Assembly: GCA_965228775.1 (NCBI GenBank)
Contig: OZ245840.1
Span: 3,906,001 to 3,970,000 of the forward strand
Direction: 5' to 3'
Length of the DNA: 64,000 bases
Source: JANQMY01 sp965228775
Lineage (GTDB): Bacteria > Pseudomonadota > Alphaproteobacteria > JANQMY01
In this document: in pieces, positions 17,449-25,520 of the stretch
Layout: each line of letters opens with the position of its first letter
Position numbering within the stretch: position 1 is the first letter of the stretch
The notes under the pieces: model-generated
Seen by the model: the letters and a program-made list of their open reading frames with translations, nothing else
Databases searched by the model: none
What the model was told of the DNA's origin: nothing
Translations under genes and position numbers: made by a program

Positions 17449-19771
17449 GTTTCTTTGCGAAGATGAACTCGCCACCTTCATCACCGGCTTCGAAGATCAC
17501 GCCGTATTGCGGCGTGTTCGGACTATTGTTGATGACGGAAATCCGGAAGTTGGAAAACAGCTGATCCGCTGGAACAAACGGATTGGTGTTTTCCTTTAAT
17601 TGCTTCACTAGATATTCGAGGAAGACACTACGGTCCGGCACTTCCGTGAGCGTGCCGCTGGTCATCGCTTTACGGCTTGTCTTGCCATAGAGTTCCTTGA
17701 CCGCTTTGCTGGCATCGGCAACACCACCGCGTGTTTTAAAGATGCCGCCACTGAAGCACGCATCGGCAATTACTAAAGTGTGCTTGCTGTTGAGGCGTTT
17801 GATCTGGTCGCGGATCTCACCATTGCTGATCCAATTGGCGGAATTGAGCGATGCAGAGTCGCGCGGCAGCCAATAGCCTTGGTTGATCTGCTCGTCCCAT
17901 TGGCCATGGCCTGCGTAGAAAATAATGACACTGTCATTCTCGGTGACCTTACTGGCGAGATCGTTCAGCTCCCCATAAATATCGCCGCGTGCGGGATCTT
18001 CCACCAGTTTGACGTTTTCCGGCTCGAAATCATAATCGGACAATAATACATCCCGTAACTTCTTTGCGTCGCTGATGGGATTGTCCAAATCAGGCACGCC
18101 ACCTTCATCGTCATAGTCCTGAATGGCGATGAGCAGCGCGAAATTGTCGCCCTCGCGAATTTCCGTGGCCGTCTCGTCATCGATCACGCCGACACCGCGT
18201 GTACCGTCATCGTCGTCAGAGGCAATGTCATCTTCCGTCGCTGTCTCGCGAACCACCGTGATCACGAACTCTGCCGTGTTGTCTTTGATATCGGTGGCGG
18301 CGATGGTGATCGGATTCTCGCCATAGGCCAGCCGCACGGTTTTGCTGAACGCACCGCCGGACGTGACGGCGGCTTCCTCGCCGTTCACGGTGATCTCGAA
18401 GATGCCGCTCTCATCGTCGGTGAGACCTTTGATATCGATCTCTTTTTCCGGATGGCTTACCCGCGCACCAGGTTCCACACCAGGAGAGGTGAGCACGATC
18501 TGTGGCGGTTGCGTATCATTGGCGACGGTGTCGACACCCGTGTCCGCGTCTTCTTCCACGATTGTATCGGGAAGCTCTTCCTCGATTTTTTCTTCCGGCA
18601 GGAACTTCGCCTCAAGCGTCTCCAGGTTCAGGGCAATAGAGCTTGAGAACTTTTTGCTGTCCCGTTCGGTAGGGAACCGCGTGTAGCCTTTGCCGGCGTT
18701 ATGAAAGCGGAAGTAAAGATGGGTTGTCTTTCCGTCGCGGGAAATTTCCGGTTTCGGAATTTCGTAGATCCAGACGGGATGAGGGCTGCGCTGGTTGCCG
18801 GTTCGCGCAAAACGCGCCGACATTTTCGCGTCGGATACGAAACCCCCACAGCCCGTTGAAGACCCTTCCGACAGCATATACTGCGTACAGATCTTGTCGG
18901 CCGTGCCGCCGGCGGTCCCGTATTTTACATCGACTTTGCGCGTGACCGTACCGTTCTGGTCGATATCCACGCCGATGCCAGCAAAGTCAGTGTTTGGAAA
19001 CTTGCCGCCCAAATTGTTGGTGGTATCGGTAAGCGCTTCCATAATGAACTGCATATGCGTGGCGCTCTTCCGTACGGAGATCAAATGATCTTCGGTGCGA
19101 ACCAATTCGCCGGTGACACCGGTAATGTTCGGCAATGTAGGATTGGCAATAACTTTCGGCTTCGGTGTCAGTTCTTTTTTGATTTCGAGAAACTTCGCAA
19201 CGCGGCTGAAATTCAGTGTCGTGACTTTAGAAAACGACTGTGTGGTGCGAGTAGGCTTGGGCAGTTGGGTGTAACCTCGGCCAGCCTCATAAATCTTAAA
19301 AGTTAGATGCGCATAAGACCCATTTTTTGTCAGTTCTTTGGTCGGGATTGTGTAGGTCCATACCGGGTGCGCGCTGGAACTAAACTTTGTTCGCTTGAAC
19401 TCGGCTTTCAGCGTTGCATCGGATGTGAATCCCTTGCATCCCGTGGAAGAGGTCTCCGTCAATAGGTACTGCGTGCAAACCTCATTGGCGGAACCGCCGG
19501 AAATGCCGTATGCCACATCAACCCGCTCATCCACGCGGCCATTCTGGTTGACGTCCACCCGAATGCCAGAAAAGTCGACGGCCGGAAATTTGCCGGACAG
19601 ATTGTTCGTTGTGTCGGCAATGGACTCCAGAACAATCACCGCATCGTTGCCGATGATTTCTGCGGTAACGACCATGCGGTCAGATTTTGCAAGCGTAACG
19701 CCTTCGGCCCACGCAGCCGCCGGCACCAGAGCCAGCACCAGCCCAATAAACGCTCCTACAAATCGTTCCAT
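17438..19771 (-). CDS. Exported caspase-like (peptidase C14) protein with duplicated N-terminal domain
   Basis: This 777-residue protein has a Sec signal peptide (residues 1-22, ending AWA). Two homologous units of about 150 residues follow (about 26-190 and 222-385). Each contains DTTNNL-GKFP, an acidic DxNxNG-like loop (DVNQNGRVD, DIDQNGTV) that could bind calcium, CTQY and a GC-GF pair. After an acidic linker comes an Ig-like domain (about 420-508, IVLTSPGVEPG to VITVVRE) and then a caspase-fold domain (about 540-750) with His622 in YAGHG and Cys672 in ADACFSGG. It presumably cleaves proteins, or senses and assembles, in the periplasm or outside the cell. A GGGGGAG ribosome binding site fixes the start at 19771. 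Another caspase-like gene is transcribed divergently. Confidence 0.9.
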   Translation of the reverse strand: MERFVGAFIGLVLALVPAAAWAEGVTLAKSDRMVVTAEIIGNDAVIVLESIADTTNNLSGKFPAVDFSGIRVDVNQNGRVDERVDVAYGISGGSANEVCTQYLLTETSSTGCKGFTSDATLKAEFKRTKFSSSAHPVWTYTIPTKELTKNGSYAHLTFKIYEAGRGYTQLPKPTRTTQSFSKVTTLNFSRVAKFLEIKKELTPKPKVIANPTLPNITGVTGELVRTEDHLISVRKSATHMQFIMEALTDTTNNLGGKFPNTDFAGIGVDIDQNGTVTRKVDVKYGTAGGTADKICTQYMLSEGSSTGCGGFVSDAKMSARFARTGNQRSPHPVWIYEIPKPEISRDGKTTHLYFRFHNAGKGYTRFPTERDSKKFSSSIALNLETLEAKFLPEEKIEEELPDTIVEEDADTGVDTVANDTQPPQIVLTSPGVEPGARVSHPEKEIDIKGLTDDESGIFEITVNGEEAAVTSGGAFSKTVRLAYGENPITIAATDIKDNTAEFVITVVRETATEDDIASDDDDGTRGVGVIDDETATEIREGDNFALLIAIQDYDDEGGVPDLDNPISDAKKLRDVLLSDYDFEPENVKLVEDPARGDIYGELNDLASKVTENDSVIIFYAGHGQWDEQINQGYWLPRDSASLNSANWISNGEIRDQIKRLNSKHTLVIADACFSGGIFKTRGGVADASKAVKELYGKTSRKAMTSGTLTEVPDRSVFLEYLVKQLKENTNPFVPADQLFSNFRISVINNSPNTPQYGVIFEAGDEGGEFIFAKKPSS

Positions 19772-20085
19772 GATTCTCCCCCGATCAAGAATCGACGCCA
19801 CACGAAGCACTGATCAATGCCCCACAGTATAACAAGGTGAAGCGCATCGGGTAAGCTCTTGATGAAATCGTCTGTGGGCGAGCTCTTGGAACTGTCATAA
19901 AAATGCCTTGGCATTGTCACCGATACAGGCCGATCCCCGGTATACGTTGTAGCGTTTCCAGGTGAAGTGGGGCCCGGTTCACCGTCAGGAAACGCGCAAA
20001 ACAAAGAATCTTGGGTCGTTTTGCGTTTCAATCAAAACCAAAACGACCCTAGTCAAGATTTGCCTCTAGACTGGGAGTGAGTACA
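19772..20085. other. Divergent promoter region between two caspase-like genes
   Basis: This 314-bp gap separates two divergently transcribed exported caspase-like genes. About a third of it is the dispersed repeat listed separately (19941-20051). The repeat lies within the leader of the plus-strand gene, so it may be transcribed there. I did not identify convincing promoter boxes. Confidence 0.5.
19941..20051 (-). repeat. Dispersed intergenic repeat, copy 1
   Basis: Read on the minus strand, this stretch matches 46877-47001 on the plus strand. Shared blocks include CGTTTTGGTTTTGATTGAAA, CGCAAAAC, TTCTTTGT/GTCTTTGT, GCGCGTTT, GGTGAACCG and CTTCACCTGGAAACGCTA. One end has a perfect ten-base inverted repeat (GGTCGTTTTG with CAAAACGACC) that would fold as a hairpin, and the other end pairs through CGTTTCC/GGAAACG-type arms. 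It carries no coding potential. It resembles a short palindromic, MITE-like or REP-like intergenic element. Confidence 0.7.
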
Positions 20086-22164
20086 ATGTTCCGCACACCT
20101 AAGAGAGGGGGGCTTACGGTGGAAGCGTGGTTGCGTTTGGCAAGTGTTTTTGCCGCTTTGAGCTTGGGTTTCGCCAATGGAGCTTTGGCGAATGGCGATT
20201 GTCCTTCAGAAGATGTGGCGCGTAGTGGCGGTAGCGCTCAGCATGCGCTGTTGATCGGCATCAACGACTATCAGCTCGACGAAATTCCGGATTTGAGTGG
20301 CGCCGTCCGCGATAGCGAGCGCATGTATGACCTTCTCACCTCCAGTAGCGGATACGGATTTCCAAAACAGAACGTCTGTAGATTGACGAACGAAGATGCA
20401 TCCCACGCGGAGGTTGTGTCCGCATTTGAGGATTGGCTGGTGCCACGGCTTGGCGCCGGTGACGAGGTGGTCATCTATTTTGCCGGCCATGGCAGCCAGC
20501 TAACGGAGCGCGTGGAGTCAGATGAGCCGGATGGGCTCGACGAGACGCTCGTCTTGTATGATTCAACACGGCTTGACCGGCAGCTTACCGACGACGATTT
20601 CAACGCTCTGCTTGCGAAGGTTCACGGCAAGACGGAGAACATTGCCGTCATTCTTGACAGCTGCAATTCAGCGACCGCCACGCGGGCCGCGAACAATACG
20701 GCACGTGCCCGATTGTGGTCGCGCGATACGCAAGACGCGGCCCCGGCTGGCAGCCTGCCAACCTACGAAGACTATGTGCCTGCAAGCCTGCCCGGCATCG
20801 TGGTGTTGTCGGCTGCGGGAGATTCGACAGCTGCGCTTGAAACCAATGGCTATGGCATTTTTACGGATGCGCTGATCGATGTGCTTAGCAAGTCGGAATC
20901 GGTAACCTACAGCCAGATGGAGCCTCTGGTACGCCGCTCGCTAAAGGCTCGCACCTATCAGATTCCCTATTTTCAAGGGGCACTGGACAGGCAGGTTTTC
21001 AACGCAAAGAAGTCTGGCCGAAGTGATGCCTGGTTTGTGACCGGCGCCAATATCGCAGCAGTAGAAGTCTCGGGTCCATTCTTGGCCGGTGCGGGCATTG
21101 GCGCCTTGTTCCGGATTTATGACAAGGATGCCTCGTTTGCGGATACACAAGATCCGGCCAAGGCGAAGGCGACCATCGAGATTTCCCGGGGCAGTGTGTC
21201 CCAAGGAACCGGCGTTATCGTTCCGAACAGCGATACTGATGAAATAGAAGTGGGTGATTTTGCTTTTCTGGTTCGTGTCGGCACGAATTACAGGAAGCTG
21301 ACCGTCCGCTTCCGAACAGCTGATGAAGACAATGATAGTGGTCTTTCTGCTGACCGCATCTCGGCACTTGTTCAAGGCGTTAATCGCAATGACGAAGCCA
21401 ACCGATTGGTTGAAATCGAAAATGGGGCCGCCGAGTTTGAGGTGATCAGAGACGGCAATAACAAGGTGCAGATCTTGGACAGCAGTGGGCGGGTCCGAAA
21501 CACATTGGCGAAGAACGGTTCAGCAGAGGCAAACGAGTTGGCGCGTCTGCTCTGGCTTCATGCAAGGCAAAAGGCTCTTCTAAGCCTGCAAGGTGAAGGT
21601 GGTGGCTCGTTCCAAGACGACCGTACTCTGAAAGTATCCCTCGTGCCGGCGGCAACGGATCGTTCGTCGGGAGCTTGTGCCGCGCGTGCCGCCACAGACG
21701 CGGGCTGGAGCAGTTCTGGCCCCAATCAACAATTCACGATTCCGAAATGCGACGGGTTTCGGGTGAAGGTGGAAGTGGATGATTACGCGCCGGTTCCATT
21801 ACATGTGGGTGGCATTGTGGTTTCCACCGATGGCAGCATGTTTGGGTTTCCGGTGGACGGGATTGGCCCTTTGGTGGGTGCTGGAGATTCCTACACGTTT
21901 CAAAACACGTTCGTGGCACAGCCGCCTCTTAACGTAGTGGATCACATTTTGATTTTCGGAACCCAGGAAAACAATCAAGTGCGCTGGAACTTACTCACAG
22001 AGACGGCGGCAACACGCAGCAATACGCGGAGTGCTTCGTCGAGTGCACTCTTCATGGCACTGGATGATTATCTGGCGCTTGAAAAGTCGCGGGGTGGTTA
22101 TGTGGAAAGCAGCTCTTGGACCATGTCGACCGTCCCGCTGAAAGTGGTTGGGCCTACAAACTAG
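20086..22164 (+). CDS. Exported caspase-like (metacaspase-type) peptidase
   Basis: This 692-residue protein has an N-terminal signal sequence (residues about 13-36, ending in GALANG). The caspase-fold domain (about 50-300) starts with QHALLIGINDY and has catalytic His135 (YFAGHGSQ), a DEPDGLDETLVLYD segment typical of metacaspase-like enzymes, and catalytic Cys193 (ILDSCNSATATR). The C-terminal 390 residues are beta-rich and may form a DUF4384-like domain (IPKCDGFRVKVEVDDYAPVPL to FQNTF). That last assignment is uncertain. The ATG at 20086 follows GGGAG. A GTG nine bases upstream is less likely. It probably acts in the periplasm. The divergent neighbour carries the same catalytic fold. Confidence 0.9.
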   Translation: MFRTPKRGGLTVEAWLRLASVFAALSLGFANGALANGDCPSEDVARSGGSAQHALLIGINDYQLDEIPDLSGAVRDSERMYDLLTSSSGYGFPKQNVCRLTNEDASHAEVVSAFEDWLVPRLGAGDEVVIYFAGHGSQLTERVESDEPDGLDETLVLYDSTRLDRQLTDDDFNALLAKVHGKTENIAVILDSCNSATATRAANNTARARLWSRDTQDAAPAGSLPTYEDYVPASLPGIVVLSAAGDSTAALETNGYGIFTDALIDVLSKSESVTYSQMEPLVRRSLKARTYQIPYFQGALDRQVFNAKKSGRSDAWFVTGANIAAVEVSGPFLAGAGIGALFRIYDKDASFADTQDPAKAKATIEISRGSVSQGTGVIVPNSDTDEIEVGDFAFLVRVGTNYRKLTVRFRTADEDNDSGLSADRISALVQGVNRNDEANRLVEIENGAAEFEVIRDGNNKVQILDSSGRVRNTLAKNGSAEANELARLLWLHARQKALLSLQGEGGGSFQDDRTLKVSLVPAATDRSSGACAARAATDAGWSSSGPNQQFTIPKCDGFRVKVEVDDYAPVPLHVGGIVVSTDGSMFGFPVDGIGPLVGAGDSYTFQNTFVAQPPLNVVDHILIFGTQENNQVRWNLLTETAATRSNTRSASSSALFMALDDYLALEKSRGGYVESSSWTMSTVPLKVVGPTN

Positions 22165-22174
22165 CAAGACCGAG

Positions 22175-22942
22175 TTAGTTTTGCTGACCTTCCAAGCGTT
22201 CATAGGCTTTCACGAGCGATTGATAAGGCGACAAATAGGTGTTCCGTGCCCGTCCTTCGGCATCCTTAATCGGTGCATTCATGTCGAAGTGAAGATGCAG
22301 GGTCGTCAGGGAACTGCCAAAGTCTCGTGAGACCAGGCCGATCCGGTCGCCCGCTTTGACACGGTCGCCTTTTTGAACTGACAAGGCCGCCATTTCTAAA
22401 TGAAGGTATCGGTAGCGAATGCCGGTTTTCTCCCCGAACAGGTAGACAGAGTATTTGCCGATATAGGTGATGCGCCCGTCCTCCGCGGCAACCGCCCAAT
22501 GCTTTTTGTCGTCACAAGAAGCTGGTCGAATATCCTGACCTTGATGGCCGCCCCCGGTGGGACATCCGCGTACAATCCGGCTGCGGGATTCACAGAAATT
22601 GTCATGCCACGGAAGGCTGTAATTGCGCGGGTCGCATTCGCAAACGGATGTGGTGCAATCATTTGGGCCAAAGGAGCCGCCAACACCGTAGATTTGTGAG
22701 TTCAAGAAGGCGGGGCCGGACTCCAGCGGGAACCGCATATCTGGCGAATAAACCGTGGTATCCCGGTTTCCCGGCCCGCTGTTCGACGGCACCAGTGTCC
22801 CCGCCGGGGTGTGATCGACGGTGGGTACTTCGGTCACTGGGGTGGGATCAGGCTCGGGCGCGTCCGTGTCAGGCGACGGACCGCATGTGGTGAGAGCCAA
22901 CAAAAGCGTTAGAGAAAGAATGCGCGCAAAGGAAGATCTCAT
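22175..22942 (-). CDS. M23/LytM-type endopeptidase lipoprotein
   Basis: This is a 255-residue predicted lipoprotein: the signal peptide ends LLLALTTC with acylated Cys20, followed by a Pro/Asp/Thr-rich spacer. The peptidase domain keeps the M23 zinc ligands and catalytic residues: His133 and Asp137 in GHQGQDIR, His181 in RYLHLEM, and His216/His218 in the HLH motif. Family members cut peptide cross-links of peptidoglycan. Several extra cysteines before the domain suggest disulfides. Its ATG overlaps the stop of the 208-residue exported protein gene by an ATGA, although that gene is encoded downstream on the same strand, so both belong to one transcript with the DUF900-like gene. Confidence 0.88.
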   Translation of the reverse strand: MRSSFARILSLTLLLALTTCGPSPDTDAPEPDPTPVTEVPTVDHTPAGTLVPSNSGPGNRDTTVYSPDMRFPLESGPAFLNSQIYGVGGSFGPNDCTTSVCECDPRNYSLPWHDNFCESRSRIVRGCPTGGGHQGQDIRPASCDDKKHWAVAAEDGRITYIGKYSVYLFGEKTGIRYRYLHLEMAALSVQKGDRVKAGDRIGLVSRDFGSSLTTLHLHFDMNAPIKDAEGRARNTYLSPYQSLVKAYERLEGQQN

Positions 22943-23565
22943 GATTTTGGCTTCCCGATCGGCTGGAGCCTATTCTTGATATTGTTGTCCGTGAAACCCG
23001 GATTGGCGCAGCGCTGATCGCCGGGCGCCATACATTCCACGGTGATTATATAGGGAATGCCGTAGATCGTGACAGTTGCCTCGGCAAGCTGTTGTTCGGC
23101 GTCATAGACAAAGTCAAGCGCCAGAGACTTTAGCACCGCTTCGAAGTCCTGGGATGTGGTGACCGGCACCTCGTATGCCACCGTGGTTCCGACAATCTCA
23201 ACAGCGATATTGTCCGTGGTCGAACTAGCAGAATATTGGAAATCGCTCACCTTGTAGAAGACCACATTTTCAAGGAATGGGCGGCTTTTGGGCACCAAAA
23301 CAGGGAAGGTCAGGTCTTGAATTTCGCCGTAATTGGTCTTTTGGGCATCGAAGACGAGCCCTACATCGGCGAAAAACTCTTCGGGTGGTTTTGCAAAATC
23401 TTCAAGGGCACGGGGGCCAAGGTCCGGCGTCAATTCGATGCGTCTCGGCACGTCCTGCGCCCACGCAAAACTTGTTGTGCAAGCACCTATCAACAAGGTG
23501 ACCAGAAATTTGTTTGTTCGTGACCAGGAAAAACCCACTCCGCGCCAAAGTTCTATTGCGTTCAT
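22939..23565 (-). CDS. Exported protein of unknown function
   Basis: This 208-residue protein has a long n-region, a hydrophobic stretch and an AWA-Q cleavage site near residue 36 (TTSFAWAQDV). The mature part is beta-rich with conserved-looking RIELTPDLG, VFDAQKTNYGEIQ and VTIYGIPYIITVEC segments and two cysteines in MAPGDQRCANPG. I do not recognise a domain. It sits between the TPR/hydrolase gene (22 bp upstream) and the M23 lipoprotein gene (4-bp overlap). It is therefore part of a three-gene envelope operon transcribed 25200 to 22175. A GGGAG ribosome binding site supports the start. Confidence 0.8.
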   Translation of the reverse strand: MNAIELWRGVGFSWSRTNKFLVTLLIGACTTSFAWAQDVPRRIELTPDLGPRALEDFAKPPEEFFADVGLVFDAQKTNYGEIQDLTFPVLVPKSRPFLENVVFYKVSDFQYSASSTTDNIAVEIVGTTVAYEVPVTTSQDFEAVLKSLALDFVYDAEQQLAEATVTIYGIPYIITVECMAPGDQRCANPGFTDNNIKNRLQPIGKPKS

Positions 23566-23586
23566 GATTTCTCCCAGAGCAGCTTG

Positions 23587-25200
23587 TTAGCAGGAAAGTG
23601 CAGTCGCTCCGCAAGGTTGGACGCGCCAGAACGTTTGTCCATCCGCATTGGTCGCCGATGGCAGCCCACGGTCTTCCGCCCGTTGGCCGGTATCGATCAA
23701 TAGATCTATGTCGCTCAACACGGTTTGGCTGTCGGCGAAATATCCGTGCCCCAGAAAATCGGACGGCACCAAAGATGCATCAATGGATTCAATGTTGGGA
23801 ATAACAGCGATACCCTCACGGGTATCCCCCAGCCGTGTCAGGTCGCTGCGCAGCCGTCGAGAGACGCCAAGTGCTTTGTCGTTGGCGGATGCATAAAGAG
23901 TTGTGCCATTGCCCATGGCGGTGATGGAATCGGCAACTTGGCGGAAGACCTCCACGTCAATGTCGGGAGCCGTCAGAAGGATCTCGTTGAACAAGGGGCC
24001 TTCTTCCGCGCCGTCGGTGTTCTGATCGAGCAGTTTAAGCGCGTTCACCAGTGCTCTATTGCCCATGCTGTGAGCGATCAGGTGCACGGTTTCCGCGCCG
24101 CTTTCGCGAGCCACCATTTGCAAGAAATCGGAGAAATAGGGGGCGGTGCGTTGCACCATTGTTTCGTCGCGGGCATAGGACAACAGCTGGCCGCGAGAGG
24201 GCCAACTGTAAAAGATGGGGGCCCCGGGAAACTTCATGTCATACGCCATTTGTGCCGTGCGCCGGGCCGCGTCTTCAAACGTAACGTTATAGCCGTGGAT
24301 AAAAACAAAAGCCTCGCGCGAGTCCGCCTTTTGCATGTAGCGCTCAAGAGCGCTCTGGAATGTGGTTGGGTCCAACTCGTCGACGCTTCTAAGAATGACG
24401 TGGCGGTCTGGGTTTGGCCGGAACTCAAGCCGCCAAATGCTAGGGCTTTCGAGCTCGCCATATGTATGAGAAGCCGGGATCGTCACTGTGGCAACGCCAA
24501 GATGAAGACTACCATCCTGGTCGGACGTGTACTGAATGACACCGTCTTCTATCTGTGGTGCGCGATCCGTGCCGTAAAACACATCGATTTCGCTATGACC
24601 GCTTACATCAGGTTCTCCGATGCCCCGCGCAGCAAGTTCCGGGGGATCTTCCTCCGGGCCTCCGAAGCCGCCATCTGGCCCTGACTCCGCCCGCGAACGC
24701 GCTTCCTCGTAGATCTTATTCGCCTCGCGCGGTTTGCCCGCTTGTCCTAATGCAGCCGCCAAACGAAAGCGGGCTTCTGCCGCTTGAATGCCGAAATCCT
24801 GGCCGGTATCGGCGTAGAAATCGACGACTTCCGCATATAATTCAGCCGCTGCGTCCCAGTTTTCATCTTCTGCTTCGAGACGGGCCAAATTATTGACAGC
24901 GTCGATATATGCCGTATCGCCTTCGTTCAGTTTCGCGCGCGCTTTGTCGATGGCCCGGAGAGCCAATTCTTTGGCGCAGGTTTTGTCGCCTTGGGCATAA
25001 AGATCAACCACGCGTTCATTGAACGTTTCCAGGGCAGATGAGCTGATCACAGGACATTCGGTCTGATCGGTCGTGTCCGCCACATCTGTGGAGCCGCCAC
25101 TGGGGGCGGGCAACAGACCACCCCAACGCGCGCCTGCCAGGCCGAGCGTCGCTAAAACCACAATAGCGAGTGAAAAAACCAAACCCCTCAGAAAAGACAT
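23587..25200 (-). CDS. Membrane-anchored TPR plus alpha/beta hydrolase (DUF900-like) protein
   Basis: The 537-residue protein begins with a hydrophobic signal-anchor (about residues 5-28). Residues about 55-175 are helical TPR-like repeats (LYAQGDKTCAKELAL, AELYAEVVDFYAD, LAAALGQAGKPREA). Residues about 203-500 form an alpha/beta hydrolase of the DUF900 type: VFYGTDRAP, FVFIHGYNVTFEDA (oxyanion region), and nucleophile Ser378 in LIAHSMGN. A later aspartate in TAPDID and a histidine in LGHGYFADS may complete the triad. The substrate is unknown. It is first in an operon with an exported unknown protein and an M23 lipoprotein, suggesting envelope remodelling. Confidence 0.88.
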   Translation of the reverse strand: MSFLRGLVFSLAIVVLATLGLAGARWGGLLPAPSGGSTDVADTTDQTECPVISSSALETFNERVVDLYAQGDKTCAKELALRAIDKARAKLNEGDTAYIDAVNNLARLEAEDENWDAAAELYAEVVDFYADTGQDFGIQAAEARFRLAAALGQAGKPREANKIYEEARSRAESGPDGGFGGPEEDPPELAARGIGEPDVSGHSEIDVFYGTDRAPQIEDGVIQYTSDQDGSLHLGVATVTIPASHTYGELESPSIWRLEFRPNPDRHVILRSVDELDPTTFQSALERYMQKADSREAFVFIHGYNVTFEDAARRTAQMAYDMKFPGAPIFYSWPSRGQLLSYARDETMVQRTAPYFSDFLQMVARESGAETVHLIAHSMGNRALVNALKLLDQNTDGAEEGPLFNEILLTAPDIDVEVFRQVADSITAMGNGTTLYASANDKALGVSRRLRSDLTRLGDTREGIAVIPNIESIDASLVPSDFLGHGYFADSQTVLSDIDLLIDTGQRAEDRGLPSATNADGQTFWRVQPCGATALSC

Positions 25201-25520
25201 CGATCCCCCCGATCCATCATGTCCTTTGAGCCTATCAAGGCACCTCGCGGTCTACGCCAGCCCAAAACCACCCGGTTCCTACTTACAACGCCAGCAACGC
25301 GATCCGCATCGCCTCATCTGCGCTCAATAACGGGCTAATCACGTGAATATTATGACCCTAAACCCGATTTCCTCCAAGAAAAAGGGGCTTGCAGACGACG
25401 ATTTGCTAGAAGTGTGACCAAAGAACAAAGCGCTGCAAGACTTGTTGTGTGGCCAGGCCTGGTCATGCGCCGCTGTTTCATTTTGTATAGCAGAAACAAA
25501 AGCTTCATAGAGCACTGGAA
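25201..25520. other. Divergent intergenic region upstream of the TTLL-fusion gene
   Basis: This 320-bp region lies between two divergent genes. It contains a perfect ten-base palindrome CCAGGCCTGG near 25453-25465 and an AT-rich stretch with TATTATGACC around 25345. No clear promoter or operator could be assigned. A short minus-strand frame inside (25339-25545) shows no coding features. Confidence 0.4.
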
